Shown: positions 52,337 through 61,170, counted from the stretch's first letter. The stretch: DNA of 64,000 nucleotides from Fodinicurvata halophila (GCF_042651425.1 NZ_JBHSCW010000005.1:25059-89058); one strand, 5' to 3'. Program-made: numbers and translations. The notes: generated by a model not told the origin, from the sequence alone.

Positions 52337-52933
52337 TCAGCTGCCGGCCAGATGCCGGTCCTCGAGGGCGTCGAGCGTTGCCAGTTCGGTGATGAAGCGG
52401 TCGATGGCGTCCTGAAGGGCTCCGTCGTTGACGATCTCCACCACGTCGGGCGCATCGGGCATTTCCAGCAGGCTGCGCTCCAGGCGGCGGTCTATGTCCG
52501 CATCGAGCTCGCGGCCGCGTGCCGCCAACCGCTGGCGCAGCACAGCCCGGCTGGCGGTGACGAGCATGACCCGCAGGCGGGAATATTGATGGCGCGCCTG
52601 GTCGATGACGCTGCGCGAGACGTTCACCACCACATGACGGCCCTGGGCCAGTTCCGGCTCGATACTGCGGAGAATGCCATAATGATTGCCGTGCGCCTGC
52701 CAATGCAGGGCGAAGGCGTCCGAGTCCTGCAGGCGGGCGAAGACCTCCGGCGTCACGTAGTCGCTGACTTCCGCGCCGCTGGCGTCCTGCCGGGTGATGA
52801 CGCGCTGCGGAAAGACAAAGCGATCGGCCGGCAGTTGCCGTCGGGCGGCCTCGATCAGGCTGTCTTTGCCGGCGCCGCTGGGACCGGCCACCAGCACCAG
52901 CGTGCCGCCGGTCCCTGGCAGGCCGTCAGCCAA
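52337..52933 (-). CDS. phnN: Ribose 1,5-bisphosphokinase
   Basis: 198 residues with P-loop GPSGAGKDSL near residue 17 and the guanylate-kinase-like fold (VVNVSRSVIDQARHQYSRLRVMLVTAS, read in parts). Converts ribose 1,5-bisphosphate into PRPP at the end of C-P lyase breakdown. The longest frame runs back to 53212 inside phnM with no family features; a TTG at 52933, eight bases inside phnM's end and preceded by AGGGG with a seven-nt spacer, gives the normal length. So phnM and phnN overlap, with an unusual TTG start. Confidence 0.87.
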   Translation of the reverse strand: MADGLPGTGGTLVLVAGPSGAGKDSLIEAARRQLPADRFVFPQRVITRQDASGAEVSDYVTPEVFARLQDSDAFALHWQAHGNHYGILRSIEPELAQGRHVVVNVSRSVIDQARHQYSRLRVMLVTASRAVLRQRLAARGRELDADIDRRLERSLLEMPDAPDVVEIVNDGALQDAIDRFITELATLDALEDRHLAGS

Positions 52934-54068
52934 CGCGCTGCCCCTCGCGCCAGACCGCCAGCGGCCGCTGCAGGCCGTGGCGCACCTGTACGCGCACGAG
53001 GTCGGCGCGCTTGGCCGGAGCGATGGCGCCGCGGTCGTCCAGGCCGACCCGCCGTGCCGGAATGACGCTGACCTTGGCGACAGCCTCGGGCAGGCTGAGG
53101 GCGCTGTCCCCGTCGCTAAGCATGAAGGCGCCCTGCAGCAGGCTGGAGGGGACATAGTCACTGGAGATGATGTCCAGCATGCCGTCGTCGGCCAGGTCGC
53201 GCGCCGAGACATTGCCGGAGTGCGAGCCGCCGCGCACCAGGTTGGGTCCGCCCATCATTACGGACAGCCCGGCCTTGCGCGAGGTTTCGGCAGCGTCCCG
53301 GGTGGTGGGGAACTCGGCGATGACCATGCCGTCACGCGCGGCTTCGTCGACATGCGCGCCGGTGGCGTCGTCGTGGCTGGCCAGCGGGATGCCGCGCGCC
53401 CGGGCCAGGGCGACGACGTGCCGGCGGTTGCGTGCGCTGTGGCGTTCCTGGTCGGCCTTGCGCCGGGCGATGAAGTCCTGCAGCTCCGTGTCGCTGAGCC
53501 CGTACTTGCCCTGATAGTACTCGGCGTACTTGTCCAGGCGTACGAACTGTCGCTGGCCCGGCGTGTGGTCCATGACCGAGACCAGGCGCAGCATCGCGTG
53601 CTCGAAGCTGTGCTCGGTCATCTCGATCAAGCCGGGATAGCTGACCTCGCAGCGCAGGTGCAGGTAATGGTCGGCCTTGAACAGGCCGTGCCGGGGCGCC
53701 GCCTCCAGGCCGGAGAGAGTGTCCTGCAACAGCTCCAGGCGCTGGCTGTCCTCCTTCACGTCGCCCAGTGCGATGGCGTCGAAGACGGTGGTGATGCCCG
53801 AGGCGGTGATCTGGGCGTCGTGGGCGGCGATGGCCGGCAGGGTGGGCCAGCGGGTGCCGGGCCGGGGCACCATGTGCTTCTCCAGGCTGTCGGTGTGTAG
53901 CTCCACCAGGCCGGGGATCAGGTAGTCGCCCTCCAGGTCCTCGGCGCCGGGCGCCCGGCTGGGGCCATGGTCCAGCGCGGCGATCCGGCCGTCGCGCAGG
54001 CTAAGCGAACCCTCGAAGACCTCGTCTTCGGTCACGATCCTCGCGTTGGTGAGAATGGTCTCGTTCAT
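52926..54068 (-). CDS. phnM: Alpha-D-ribose 1-methylphosphonate 5-triphosphate diphosphatase
   Basis: 380 residues, amidohydrolase fold. Metal-binding residues visible in ELHTDSLEKHMVP (HxD type), the PGLIEMTEHSFEHAM region, SHDDATGAHVDEA and SSDYVPSSLL. PhnM releases pyrophosphate from the triphosphate intermediate. Four-base overlap with phnL and eight-base overlap with phnN. Length matches the family. Confidence 0.94.
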   Translation of the reverse strand: MNETILTNARIVTEDEVFEGSLSLRDGRIAALDHGPSRAPGAEDLEGDYLIPGLVELHTDSLEKHMVPRPGTRWPTLPAIAAHDAQITASGITTVFDAIALGDVKEDSQRLELLQDTLSGLEAAPRHGLFKADHYLHLRCEVSYPGLIEMTEHSFEHAMLRLVSVMDHTPGQRQFVRLDKYAEYYQGKYGLSDTELQDFIARRKADQERHSARNRRHVVALARARGIPLASHDDATGAHVDEAARDGMVIAEFPTTRDAAETSRKAGLSVMMGGPNLVRGGSHSGNVSARDLADDGMLDIISSDYVPSSLLQGAFMLSDGDSALSLPEAVAKVSVIPARRVGLDDRGAIAPAKRADLVRVQVRHGLQRPLAVWREGQRVG

Positions 54069-54763
54069 GCGGCTGCCTTGTGTGCGCTGAGAGGGAACAG
54101 GCGGTCGGCCACGCGGCCGCGGACCTCCGCGTCGTGGAAGATGCCGACGACGGCGGCGCCGGCGGTGCGCGCCTCCAGGATCAGGTCGATCACGGTATCG
54201 CGGTTGGCCTCGTCCAGGGAAGCCGTGGGTTCGTCCAGCAGCAGGATGGGCCGGGGCAGGGCGAAGCCGCGGGCGATGTTCACGCGCTGCTGCTCGCCGC
54301 CGGAGAAGGTGGCGGGCGCCAGTCCCCAGAGCGCCTGGGGGATGCGCAGGCGCTCCAGCAGCTCGGCGGCACGCTCCCGCGCGTCCTCTTCATCCGTACC
54401 GGTCTGGATCAGCGGCTCCGCCACGATGTCCAGTGTCGCCACGCGCGGGATGACGCGCAGGAACTGGGTGACGAAGGTCAGGCTGTGGCGCCGCACCTCG
54501 ACGATGTGCCCCGGATGGGCGTTCGTGATGTCCACCTGCACCCCGTCATGGCGCACCATCACGCGGCCGGCCGTGGGCTTGTAGTTGGCGTAGAGACAGC
54601 GCATCAGGCTGCTCTTGCCGGAGCCCGAGGGGCCGTGGAGAGCGACGCATTCGCTGGCTTCGGCGGCGAAGTCCACGCCGTCGAGCACGGGCAGGGTCTT
54701 GCCCCCCTGGGTGTGCAGGGTGAAGGTCTTGGAAAGGCCCTCGCTGTGGATCATGACGGTCAT
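54065..54763 (-). CDS. phnL: C-P lyase ABC-type protein PhnL
   Basis: 232 residues. Walker A GPSGSGKSSL near residue 40, signature FSGGEQQRVNIARGF, Walker B ILLLDEPTASLD, and the switch His in GIFHDAEV. PhnL is required with PhnG, H and I for the phosphonate-nucleotide transfer in C-P lyase; its ATPase partners PhnK. Overlaps phnM and lies nine bp after phnK. Confidence 0.94.
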   Translation of the reverse strand: MTVMIHSEGLSKTFTLHTQGGKTLPVLDGVDFAAEASECVALHGPSGSGKSSLMRCLYANYKPTAGRVMVRHDGVQVDITNAHPGHIVEVRRHSLTFVTQFLRVIPRVATLDIVAEPLIQTGTDEEDARERAAELLERLRIPQALWGLAPATFSGGEQQRVNIARGFALPRPILLLDEPTASLDEANRDTVIDLILEARTAGAAVVGIFHDAEVRGRVADRLFPLSAHKAAA

Positions 54764-54772
54764 GGAACTTCC

Positions 54773-55561
54773 TCAGGCTTGCAGGACCGAAGAGACGAGC
54801 AGCTGGGTGTAGGCGTGCTGGGGATCGTCGAGCAGCTGGTCGGTCAGCCCGGTCTCGACCACCTCGCCGTGACGCATGACGACCAGGCGGTGCGCCAGCA
54901 GGCGGGCGACGGCCAGGTCGTGGGTGACGATGATGGCAGCCAGGTCCAGCTGGGCGACCAGCCCGCCCAGCAGGTCCAGCAGGCGCGCCTGGACCGAGAC
55001 GTCCAGCCCGCCCGTGGGCTCGTCCATGAACACCAGGCGCGGGCCGGTCACCAGGTTGCGGGCGATCTGCAGGCGCTGCTGCATGCCGCCGGAGAAGGTC
55101 TGCGGCAGGTCGTCGACACGCTCCTGCGCGATCTCCACCTTGCCCAGCCAGTCCAGCGCCGTGGCGCGCAGGCTGCCGTAGTGGCGCCGGCCCAGGGCCA
55201 TCAGGGGCTCGCCGACATTGGCGCCGGCGCTGACCCCCATGCGCAGTCCGTCGCGCGGGTTCTGCTCGACGATGCCCCAGTGGCTGCGCATCAGTTGGCG
55301 CCGCGCGGCCTCGTCCAGGGCATAGAGGTCGTGCTCCAGTCCGTCGTCGCTGCGGCAGGTCACCCGCCCTTCGCTGGGCGCCAGGCGGCCCGAGAGGATC
55401 CTCAGCAGGGTCGTCTTGCCCGAGCCCGATTCCCCGGCGATGCAGAGGACCTCGCCGGGAAAGACCTCGAGCGAGATGTCGTCGCAGGCGCGCAGCGCCC
55501 CGAAGTCGTGGGTGACGCCCTCCGCCGTCAGCAGCGGAGCCTGTTCGCCATTCTGCATCAT
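54773..55561 (-). CDS. phnK: C-P lyase ABC-type protein PhnK
   Basis: 262 residues. Walker A GESGSGKTTL near residue 44, signature FSGGMQQRLQIARNL, Walker B LVFMDEPTGGLD, and ITHDLAVARL. Despite the ABC fold it is not a transporter ATPase; in known C-P lyases PhnK docks on the PhnGHIJ core. It starts inside the end of phnJ (ATGA overlap). Confidence 0.94.
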   Translation of the reverse strand: MMQNGEQAPLLTAEGVTHDFGALRACDDISLEVFPGEVLCIAGESGSGKTTLLRILSGRLAPSEGRVTCRSDDGLEHDLYALDEAARRQLMRSHWGIVEQNPRDGLRMGVSAGANVGEPLMALGRRHYGSLRATALDWLGKVEIAQERVDDLPQTFSGGMQQRLQIARNLVTGPRLVFMDEPTGGLDVSVQARLLDLLGGLVAQLDLAAIIVTHDLAVARLLAHRLVVMRHGEVVETGLTDQLLDDPQHAYTQLLVSSVLQA

Positions 55562-56484
55562 CGGTCTTCCTTTCCGCCTGTCTGACCCGGCAGTCCCGCT
55601 GGCGGGGCCTGGTGCCCGCGATGGCCGGCATCCCGGCGCTGCCCGCAGTAGTCGCTGTCGGAGCAGACGAACATGCGCGTGCCCTGGTCGTCGGTGACGA
55701 TCTCGTCCAGGTAGCTGTCCCGGGCGCCGCAGAGGGCGCAGGGCTCGTCCCAGGTCTCCACGTCGAAGGGGTGGTCCTCGAAGTCCAGGCTCTTCACTTC
55801 GGTATAGGGCGGGATGGCGTAGATGCGCTTTTCCCGGCCGGCGCCGAACAGCTGGATGGCCGGGTTCCTGTCCATCTTGGGATTGTCGAACTTGGGGATC
55901 GGCGAGGGGCGTGCGATGTAGCGGCCGTTCACCTGCACCGGATAGTCATAGCTGTTGGCGATGCGGCCCCACTGGGCGATGTCCTCGTAGAGGCGCACGT
56001 GCATGATGCCGTATTCGGACAGCGCGTGCATCTTGCGCGTCTCGCTCTCGCGCGGCTCCAGCCAGCGCAGCGGCTCCGGGATCGGCACCTGGTAGACCAG
56101 GATCTGTCCTTCCTGCAGCGGCGTTTCCGGAATGCGGTGGCGGGTCTGGATCAGGCTGGCGTCCTGCGTGCGCTCGGTGGTGGCGACGTTCGCTGTGCGG
56201 GAGAAGAAGCGGCGGATGTTGACGGCGTTGGTGGTGTCGTCCGCCCCCTGGTCGATCACCTTGAGCCGGTCGTCCGGGCCCAGCACCGAGGCGGTGACCT
56301 GGATGCCGCCGGTGCCCCAGCCATAGGGCAACGGCATCTCGCGGCTGCCGAAGGGTACCTGGTGCCCCGGGATGGCCAGTGCCTTCAGGATGGACCGGCG
56401 GATCATCCGCTTGGTCTGTTCGTCCAGGTAGGCGAAGTTGTAGCCGCTGTCGGGGCGCCCTGTCTCTGCTGTGCCGTCTGCCAT
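55558..56484 (-). CDS. phnJ: Alpha-D-ribose 1-methylphosphonate 5-phosphate C-P lyase
   Basis: 308 residues, radical-SAM-like core enzyme that breaks the C-P bond. The Fe-S Cys pattern is CALC ... FVCSDSDYC (C-x2-C and C-x5-C about 21 residues apart), as in E. coli PhnJ Cys241, 244, 266 and 272. N-terminal AYLDEQTKRMIRRSILKA and FGSREMPLPYGWGTGG are family blocks. About 25 residues longer than the E. coli protein, mainly a basic C-terminal tail. Stop overlaps phnK; start lies 12 bp after phnI. Confidence 0.94.
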   Translation of the reverse strand: MADGTAETGRPDSGYNFAYLDEQTKRMIRRSILKALAIPGHQVPFGSREMPLPYGWGTGGIQVTASVLGPDDRLKVIDQGADDTTNAVNIRRFFSRTANVATTERTQDASLIQTRHRIPETPLQEGQILVYQVPIPEPLRWLEPRESETRKMHALSEYGIMHVRLYEDIAQWGRIANSYDYPVQVNGRYIARPSPIPKFDNPKMDRNPAIQLFGAGREKRIYAIPPYTEVKSLDFEDHPFDVETWDEPCALCGARDSYLDEIVTDDQGTRMFVCSDSDYCGQRRDAGHRGHQAPPAGLPGQTGGKEDR

Positions 56485-56496
56485 CGTCTTCTTTCC

Positions 56497-57636
56497 TTAT
56501 TCCGCAGCGTCCTGCCGGTCCTGGTCCTTGGTGTGGGCCTTGTCGTGCTCCTCGCGCAAGCGGCGCACCAGGGCCAGTTCGCTCTGGAAGTCCACGTAGT
56601 GCGGCAGCTTCAGGTGCTGCAGGAAGCCCGAGGCCTCGACGTTGTCGCTGTGCGAGAGCACGAATTCCTGGTCCTGGGACGGACTGGCCGGCTCTTCGCC
56701 CAGCTCTTCGGCGCGCAGGCTGCGGTCCACCAGCGCCATGGCCATGGCCTTGCGCTCGCCCTGGCCGTAGGTCAGGCCATAGCCGTTGGTGAACTGCGGC
56801 GGCGCTTCGGCGCTGCCGGTGAACTGGGTGACCATGTGGCATTCGGTGACGTCGACCTCGCCGACCTCGATCGCGAAGCCGAGCTCTTCGGGCACGATCT
56901 CCACGGCGACATGGCCGTGGCGGATCTCGCCGGCGAAGGGATGGACGTGGCCATAGCCGCGCTGGCTGGAATAGCCCAGCGCCAGCAGGAAGCCCTCGTC
57001 GCCGCGCGCCAGGTTCTGCAAACGGATGTCGCGTCCGGCGGGCAGCGGCAGGGGCTCGCGGGTCAGGTCGCCGACCGGGCGCTGCGGATCGTCGGGAAAA
57101 TCCTGCTCGATCAGGCCGTCCTGGTTCAGGATGTCCACCAGGCGCGGCATGGTTTCCGGCAGAGGCTCGGCAGGGAGCAGCGGCTCGGCCGGCGGAAGCT
57201 CCTCCTCCGGCAGGCTCTCGTCGCGGGCCAGCTCCGCCAGCGAGAAATCCAGCAGGCGGTGGCTGTAGTCGAAGGTGGGCCCCAGCACCTGGCCGCCCGG
57301 CACGTCCTTGAAGATGGCCGAGATGCGGCGCTTCAGGGTCATGCGGCTGGTGTCCAGCGGTGCCGAGACGGCCAGCCGCGGCAGCGTGGTGCGATAGGCG
57401 CGCAAGAGGAAGATCGCCTCGATCAGGTCGCCGCGCGCCTGCTTGATGGCCAGTGCGGCCAGATCACGGTCGAACAGCGCGCCCTCGCTCATCACCCGGT
57501 CGACGGCCAGCGTCATTTGCTGCTTGATCTGCTCCAGGGACAGCTCGGGCACCTCCGGATCGCCACGGCGTTCTTCGTCCAGCAGCCGCAGCGAGGCCTC
57601 GATGGCCTGTTCGCCTCCCTTGACGGCAACGTACAT
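56497..57636 (-). CDS. phnI: Alpha-D-ribose 1-methylphosphonate 5-triphosphate synthase subunit PhnI
   Basis: 379 residues, normal length. Nucleosidase subunit of the C-P lyase core that with PhnG, H and L displaces adenine from MgATP by the phosphonate. Family blocks MYVAVKGGEQAIEAS, AFLDRDLAALAIKQARGDL-like (FDRDLAALAIKQARGD) and YSSQRGYGHVHPFAGEIRHGHV with several His are present. The gene follows phnH by four bp. Confidence 0.94.
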   Translation of the reverse strand: MYVAVKGGEQAIEASLRLLDEERRGDPEVPELSLEQIKQQMTLAVDRVMSEGALFDRDLAALAIKQARGDLIEAIFLLRAYRTTLPRLAVSAPLDTSRMTLKRRISAIFKDVPGGQVLGPTFDYSHRLLDFSLAELARDESLPEEELPPAEPLLPAEPLPETMPRLVDILNQDGLIEQDFPDDPQRPVGDLTREPLPLPAGRDIRLQNLARGDEGFLLALGYSSQRGYGHVHPFAGEIRHGHVAVEIVPEELGFAIEVGEVDVTECHMVTQFTGSAEAPPQFTNGYGLTYGQGERKAMAMALVDRSLRAEELGEEPASPSQDQEFVLSHSDNVEASGFLQHLKLPHYVDFQSELALVRRLREEHDKAHTKDQDRQDAAE

Positions 57637-57640
57637 GGGA

Positions 57641-58252
57641 TCAGTCCTCCAGCCGTGTGGTGCGGGGCAGGGCGGCCAGCCGCCTCCCGCAGGTGAAGAG
57701 GTAATCCAGTCCGCGCGGGAACAGCTCGCTCATGGCCCGGCGCTCTTCCAGGAAGGTCTCGGGCAGGCCCCGGGGCCAGAGCCGCACGGACTCCTTGATG
57801 CCCGGGCCGCGCCATAGCGGCCCCGTGTCCGTGTCGAAGCCCTCCACCTGGACCAGGACGGTGCTGCTGGCCTCCGGATACTCGTCGCTGCCCAGGGCGA
57901 AACGCTCCGGGGCCGGCAGGTGGGCGCTGTCGCAGACAAGCGCGAAGAGGCAGTCACGGGGGGCGGCGGTGATGTGCACGGCGCGGTGGAACCTGAGGAA
58001 GTCGGCGATGGCCGAGGTCTCCGCCGCGGCATGGTCCAGCCAGACCGGGGTGTCCAGGTCGGCCAGGGTCAGCAGGCAGGCGGCCGCCGCCGGGTTCATC
58101 GGCGCCGGGGGAGCCAGCTCGACCGGCAGGGCCAGCAGGTGGCCGGGAAAGGAGAAGGCCTCCAGGCAGCGCCGGAAACAGACCTGGGCCTCGAAGACCT
58201 CGTCGGCGAAGCCGGGCGTCATGCCCCGGTCGTGTGTCTGGGCCATGCTCAT
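57641..58252 (-). CDS. phnH: C-P lyase core subunit PhnH
   Basis: 203 residues. Family features FADEVFEAQVCFRRCLEAFS (first half) and the late blocks VQVEGFDTDTGPLWRGPGIK. A PLP-transferase-like fold subunit of the PhnGHIJ complex with no own catalysis known. The ATG at 58252 overlaps the phnG stop (ATGA); the 454-residue frame read farther upstream runs through phnG in another frame and is rejected. A second ATG two codons later is possible. Confidence 0.9.
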   Translation of the reverse strand: MSMAQTHDRGMTPGFADEVFEAQVCFRRCLEAFSFPGHLLALPVELAPPAPMNPAAAACLLTLADLDTPVWLDHAAAETSAIADFLRFHRAVHITAAPRDCLFALVCDSAHLPAPERFALGSDEYPEASSTVLVQVEGFDTDTGPLWRGPGIKESVRLWPRGLPETFLEERRAMSELFPRGLDYLFTCGRRLAALPRTTRLED

Positions 58253-58737
58253 GCGCCGGCGTCTCCTGCTGTCGATTCCCGAACCATGGTGAAGAAGTCC
58301 ACCTTGCTGCTTGCCGCCCGGGCCGTGATCGCCTGACGGCGTTCCTCCTGCCGGCGGGCCAACGGCTCGATCACGCTGTCCATCAGGCTGTCGCGCCGCT
58401 CGGGCTGCTGCAGCAGGGCGTCGAACAGGGCCGCCAGCTCGGCATGGCGCGGCCTGCGGCCCATGACGTAGCCGAAGCCGATGGTGCCGTCGGCCAGACG
58501 CAGGGTGCAGCGGGTCAGCGTCGCCTCGCCCAGGTTGAAGCGCTCGCCCGTACCGCCGGCGCGGCCGCGCAGCATGACGCTGCCCGTCTCGGGCCGCCGC
58601 AGCAGGCTGTAGCCGCCTTCGGGCAAGGGCTCCGGCAGATGGCGTTCCAGCTCCTCGACCGAGGCGCGGGCCAGGACACCCATCCAGCGTTGTCGCGCCC
58701 GCCGGGCCATCACATCCTCCCGGTTCGCATGTGGCAT
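58249..58737 (-). CDS. phnG: C-P lyase core subunit PhnG
   Basis: 162 residues. First gene of the phnGHIJKLMN operon. Block RQRWMGVLARASVEELE and FNLGEATLTRCTLRLADG plus GYVMGRRPRHAELAALFDALLQ are the PhnG hallmarks. It is a structural subunit of the ATP-to-phosphonate transfer step. Upstream 58738-58874 holds a ribosome-binding site (GGAGG) and a possible Pho box. Confidence 0.92.
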   Translation of the reverse strand: MPHANREDVMARRARQRWMGVLARASVEELERHLPEPLPEGGYSLLRRPETGSVMLRGRAGGTGERFNLGEATLTRCTLRLADGTIGFGYVMGRRPRHAELAALFDALLQQPERRDSLMDSVIEPLARRQEERRQAITARAASSKVDFFTMVRESTAGDAGA

Positions 58738-58811
58738 GGCGTCCCTCCAAAAGATCTAGACGACTATATGAATAGAAAGCCAAATCCTGCTTCCAAGTCA
58801 AACAGGAAAGT

Positions 58812-58829
58812 GTGATTCTTTGATGACAG
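58812..58829 (-). promoter_or_regulatory. Possible Pho box upstream of phnG
   Basis: On the minus strand the sequence CTGTCAT-CAAA-GAATCAC lies about 75 bp ahead of the phnG start. The first repeat matches a PhoB half-site exactly; the second keeps only TCAC. Phn operons are classically PhoB-controlled, so a Pho box here is expected, but this one is imperfect. Confidence 0.35.
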
Positions 58830-58874
58830 GTGTTGGAGTGAAAAGCCGGCACGTCGGGCTTTTGAACCCCATCA

Positions 58875-60062
58875 CTACCCGCAGATCGTCTTCGCAAAAA
58901 TCTCGCTGGGGTTCCGGCCCAGGCGGGCCAGTTCGGCGCGCACACGGCAGAGATAGCGTTGCTGGTGGGCGGGGTTGTAGGAGTGGTAGTGGCGCACGGC
59001 ACCCTCCCAGCTGCCGTGCTGGCGGTGGAGCTCGCTCAGGTAGCGCGCCGCGATCCCGGCGTTCTCGCGCGGATCGAGGCCGTGGGCGAACTCGCTGACG
59101 TCCTCGCCGTGCCAGTAGAGATTGACCTGCAGCGCGCCCAGGTCCACCGAGGCGAAGCCGGCCAGCAGCAGGCGGTCCAGGGCCGCCAGGGCATCGCGCC
59201 GGCTGGCGAAGCGCCAGCCGTGGCCGTTGCTGTTCAGCGACCAGGGCCAGGGATGCTTCTCGCCGCCCACCGTCGTGCCGCTTTCCACCAGGGCCAGGGC
59301 TTGCAGCAGGTCTTCGGGGATGTCGAAGGCGGCTTCCACCTCGGCGATGGCCTGCCGCGTCTGGCGCGCCAGGCGCAGGCCGACCGCCGGCGGCAGCTCG
59401 GCGGGCCGGATCGACGCGCTCTGCAGGGGCAGCAGGCGTCCGTCGGCCGGCTTGATCGCCGGCGTCGTGGGGTGCGGTGGCGGGCGCCGCCCCGTGGGGC
59501 CGGGAAAGGACAGGCGGTGAGTCCAGCCGGGCCGCGGCGCCGGCATGACTGTTCCGGCTTGCGGTCGATCACCCGGGGGGTGGAAGCGCCGGGCGCGTGG
59601 CAGGGACGGCGGTTCCAGGACCCGGGGTGGCAGGACGGTGCGGCCTGGTGAAAGGGACAGCGCAGTCTGCAGGCCGGGGGCCGTCTCGGTCGGGTCCGGC
59701 ATGGCCTTCGCGCCCGGCAGCTGCGCGCGGATGGCGGCGGTGACCTGCGGCGCGGCGGCGCGTTGAGCGCGCTGCTGGCGCAAGGCACGGCTCAGTTCGC
59801 CGGCGGATGCGGGGACCGGCGGCAAGGGCTGGGTATAGACGAGACGGCCCGTCGGCTCCGGCGCGGCGTCCAGCGGTTGGTCGAGCGGAGCCCAGGCCAG
59901 CACGATCAGCAGCAGCACCGGGGTGCCGGCCAGCGCCAGGGACAGCTGGGCCAGGCTGGTCCGCAGGTCCCCGGGCAGGGCCCGCAGGCCGCGCAAGCTT
60001 TTGGTTATCTGCTGTCCGGCCCGCGCGAGACGTCCGGCGACCGGGCGTGGCTGTTCCTGCAT
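58875..60062 (-). CDS. Membrane-anchored lytic transglycosylase (SLT domain)
   Basis: 395 residues. One membrane helix about 43-62 (LALAGTPVLLLIVLAWAP), a long Pro/Arg-rich linker (about 65-235), then a lysozyme-like domain: LLQALALVESGTTVGG with the probable catalytic Glu, followed by SVDLGALQVNLYWHGEDV, LDPRENAGIAARYLSELH and VRHYHSYNP, as in SLT-family transglycosylases. Cleaves peptidoglycan glycan strands with 1,6-anhydro product, probably at a local site. It stands alone between the phn operon and a lipoprotein gene; any role in assembling the large surface protein nearby is speculative. Confidence 0.87.
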   Translation of the reverse strand: MQEQPRPVAGRLARAGQQITKSLRGLRALPGDLRTSLAQLSLALAGTPVLLLIVLAWAPLDQPLDAAPEPTGRLVYTQPLPPVPASAGELSRALRQQRAQRAAAPQVTAAIRAQLPGAKAMPDPTETAPGLQTALSLSPGRTVLPPRVLEPPSLPRARRFHPPGDRPQAGTVMPAPRPGWTHRLSFPGPTGRRPPPHPTTPAIKPADGRLLPLQSASIRPAELPPAVGLRLARQTRQAIAEVEAAFDIPEDLLQALALVESGTTVGGEKHPWPWSLNSNGHGWRFASRRDALAALDRLLLAGFASVDLGALQVNLYWHGEDVSEFAHGLDPRENAGIAARYLSELHRQHGSWEGAVRHYHSYNPAHQQRYLCRVRAELARLGRNPSEIFAKTICG

Positions 60063-60248
60063 GTCCTGCGCACGAGTCTGCTATGGCGGCCGTCCGTCCT
60101 GTGAGGGGAGCGGCGGCCCTTGATTTCCTGGCCGGTCTTATGGCCAAGGGAACCTTACCGCTCGGTTGGCAGCTGTGCAAAATTATTGCGCAAGTCCGGC
60201 CGGTCCCGCCCGCCGAGAGCCGTGGCAGGCCTTGCCGCCAGGGCCGGC

Positions 60249-60713
60249 TCACGGCCGGCGGCGCAGTTCCAGCTCCACCTGGCGCGGGTGGTCCAGCGTC
60301 ATCACCGGCAGCGGCGCGCGGGTTTCGTAGAGGATCTCGCCGTCCTGCAGGATGCGGGCGCGCAGGATGTGCAGGCGCTGGGGGGCGAGTTCCTTGTCCG
60401 CCTTCAGTTCGAAGCTGAAGGGCGGGCTGCCCGAGACCGCCTGTTTGCTGTGGGCGACGATGGGGCCGATGATGTCGGACTTGGTCTCTTCCTGCATGAA
60501 GACCTCCAGCTCGCTGCCGGCCGGCAGGGCCTGTCGGTCGTTGGTGGTCACCTGGCCGCTGAGACTCTCGGGTGCCTCGCGGTCCCGTTCAAAAACGGTT
60601 GAGCAGGCGGACAGCAGCAGGGCGAGACAGGCCGCCAGGGCCATTGACATCAGGGAGTGGAACGCTGTTCGGGACAGCATGGCGGGCATGAACCTCCGGA
60701 ACACATGGAACAT
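60249..60713 (-). CDS. YbaY-type outer-membrane lipoprotein
   Basis: 154 residues from the first ATG. Hydrophobic leader LMSMALAACLALLLSAC ends in a lipobox, with lipid Cys after LLSA. The mature part has the beta-sandwich YbaY block LSGQVTTNDRQALPAGSELEV and SPPFSFELKADKELA. The start is uncertain: 60713 is the longest, but GGAGG lies just before ATG 60689 (three-nt spacer) and ATG 60680 (12-nt spacer). In E. coli YbaY is a lipoprotein of unclear role; related pilotin-like domains exist in secretion systems. Confidence 0.82.
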   Translation of the reverse strand: MFHVFRRFMPAMLSRTAFHSLMSMALAACLALLLSACSTVFERDREAPESLSGQVTTNDRQALPAGSELEVFMQEETKSDIIGPIVAHSKQAVSGSPPFSFELKADKELAPQRLHILRARILQDGEILYETRAPLPVMTLDHPRQVELELRRRP

Positions 60714-61012
60714 AGCGTAGACAGCCTACGTGACAGCCCCACACCAGCCGGGGGCTGGCAGCGGGCGAAGGGGCCACGGGGCGCGAGTCGTCTTGTGGCT
60801 CCGAACCTGCCGCAAGGCCATGGTCGGCAAAAGTGATTTTTCTGCGGCGGGCGGCATGGGCGGGGGCGGGCTGTGACAAAAGAGGGATGCGCTGCATGAC
60901 ACAGCCGGACACGAAGGTGCGCCAGCGGTCCGCTGCGTATGGTGGGGCCGGCCGGGATCGCTGGTCGCGATTTGCCTCTCACGGGCCTGGCGGATACAAT
61001 CTGCAAGGTTAA

Positions 61013-61026
61013 CGTTTCCCGAAACG
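61013..61026. promoter_or_regulatory. Palindrome CGTTTC-CC-GAAACG
   Basis: Perfect inverted repeat, arms 6 bp, spacer CC, 281 bp before the surface-protein start and in the AT-rich part of the leader. A possible regulator site or small hairpin. Confidence 0.35.
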
Positions 61027-61154
61027 AGCGAATGTGAACGGTTCAGGCGTAAGGTATTAACTTTCTGTTTTAACTGTGATTCTTCAGATTTCCCGCGATC
61101 TCCCGTGTCGATGCGAGGGGAAGCGCAACCTAATCACCTCAATCAAAAGAAGAA

Positions 61155-61170
61155 ACATATCATGATATGT
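61155..61170. promoter_or_regulatory. 16-bp perfect palindrome ACATATCATGATATGT
   Basis: Uninterrupted dyad of ACATATCA and TGATATGT, 137 bp before the surface-protein start, in AT-rich DNA. Typical length for a homodimeric regulator; no cognate regulator can be named. Confidence 0.45.

Noticed and set aside
53167..53900. Plus-strand frames opposite phnM
   Set aside because: No motifs; phnM is certain on the minus strand.
55612..57696. 694-codon plus-strand frame opposite phnJ/phnI
   Set aside because: Shadow of phnI and phnJ, both with clear family motifs on the minus strand.
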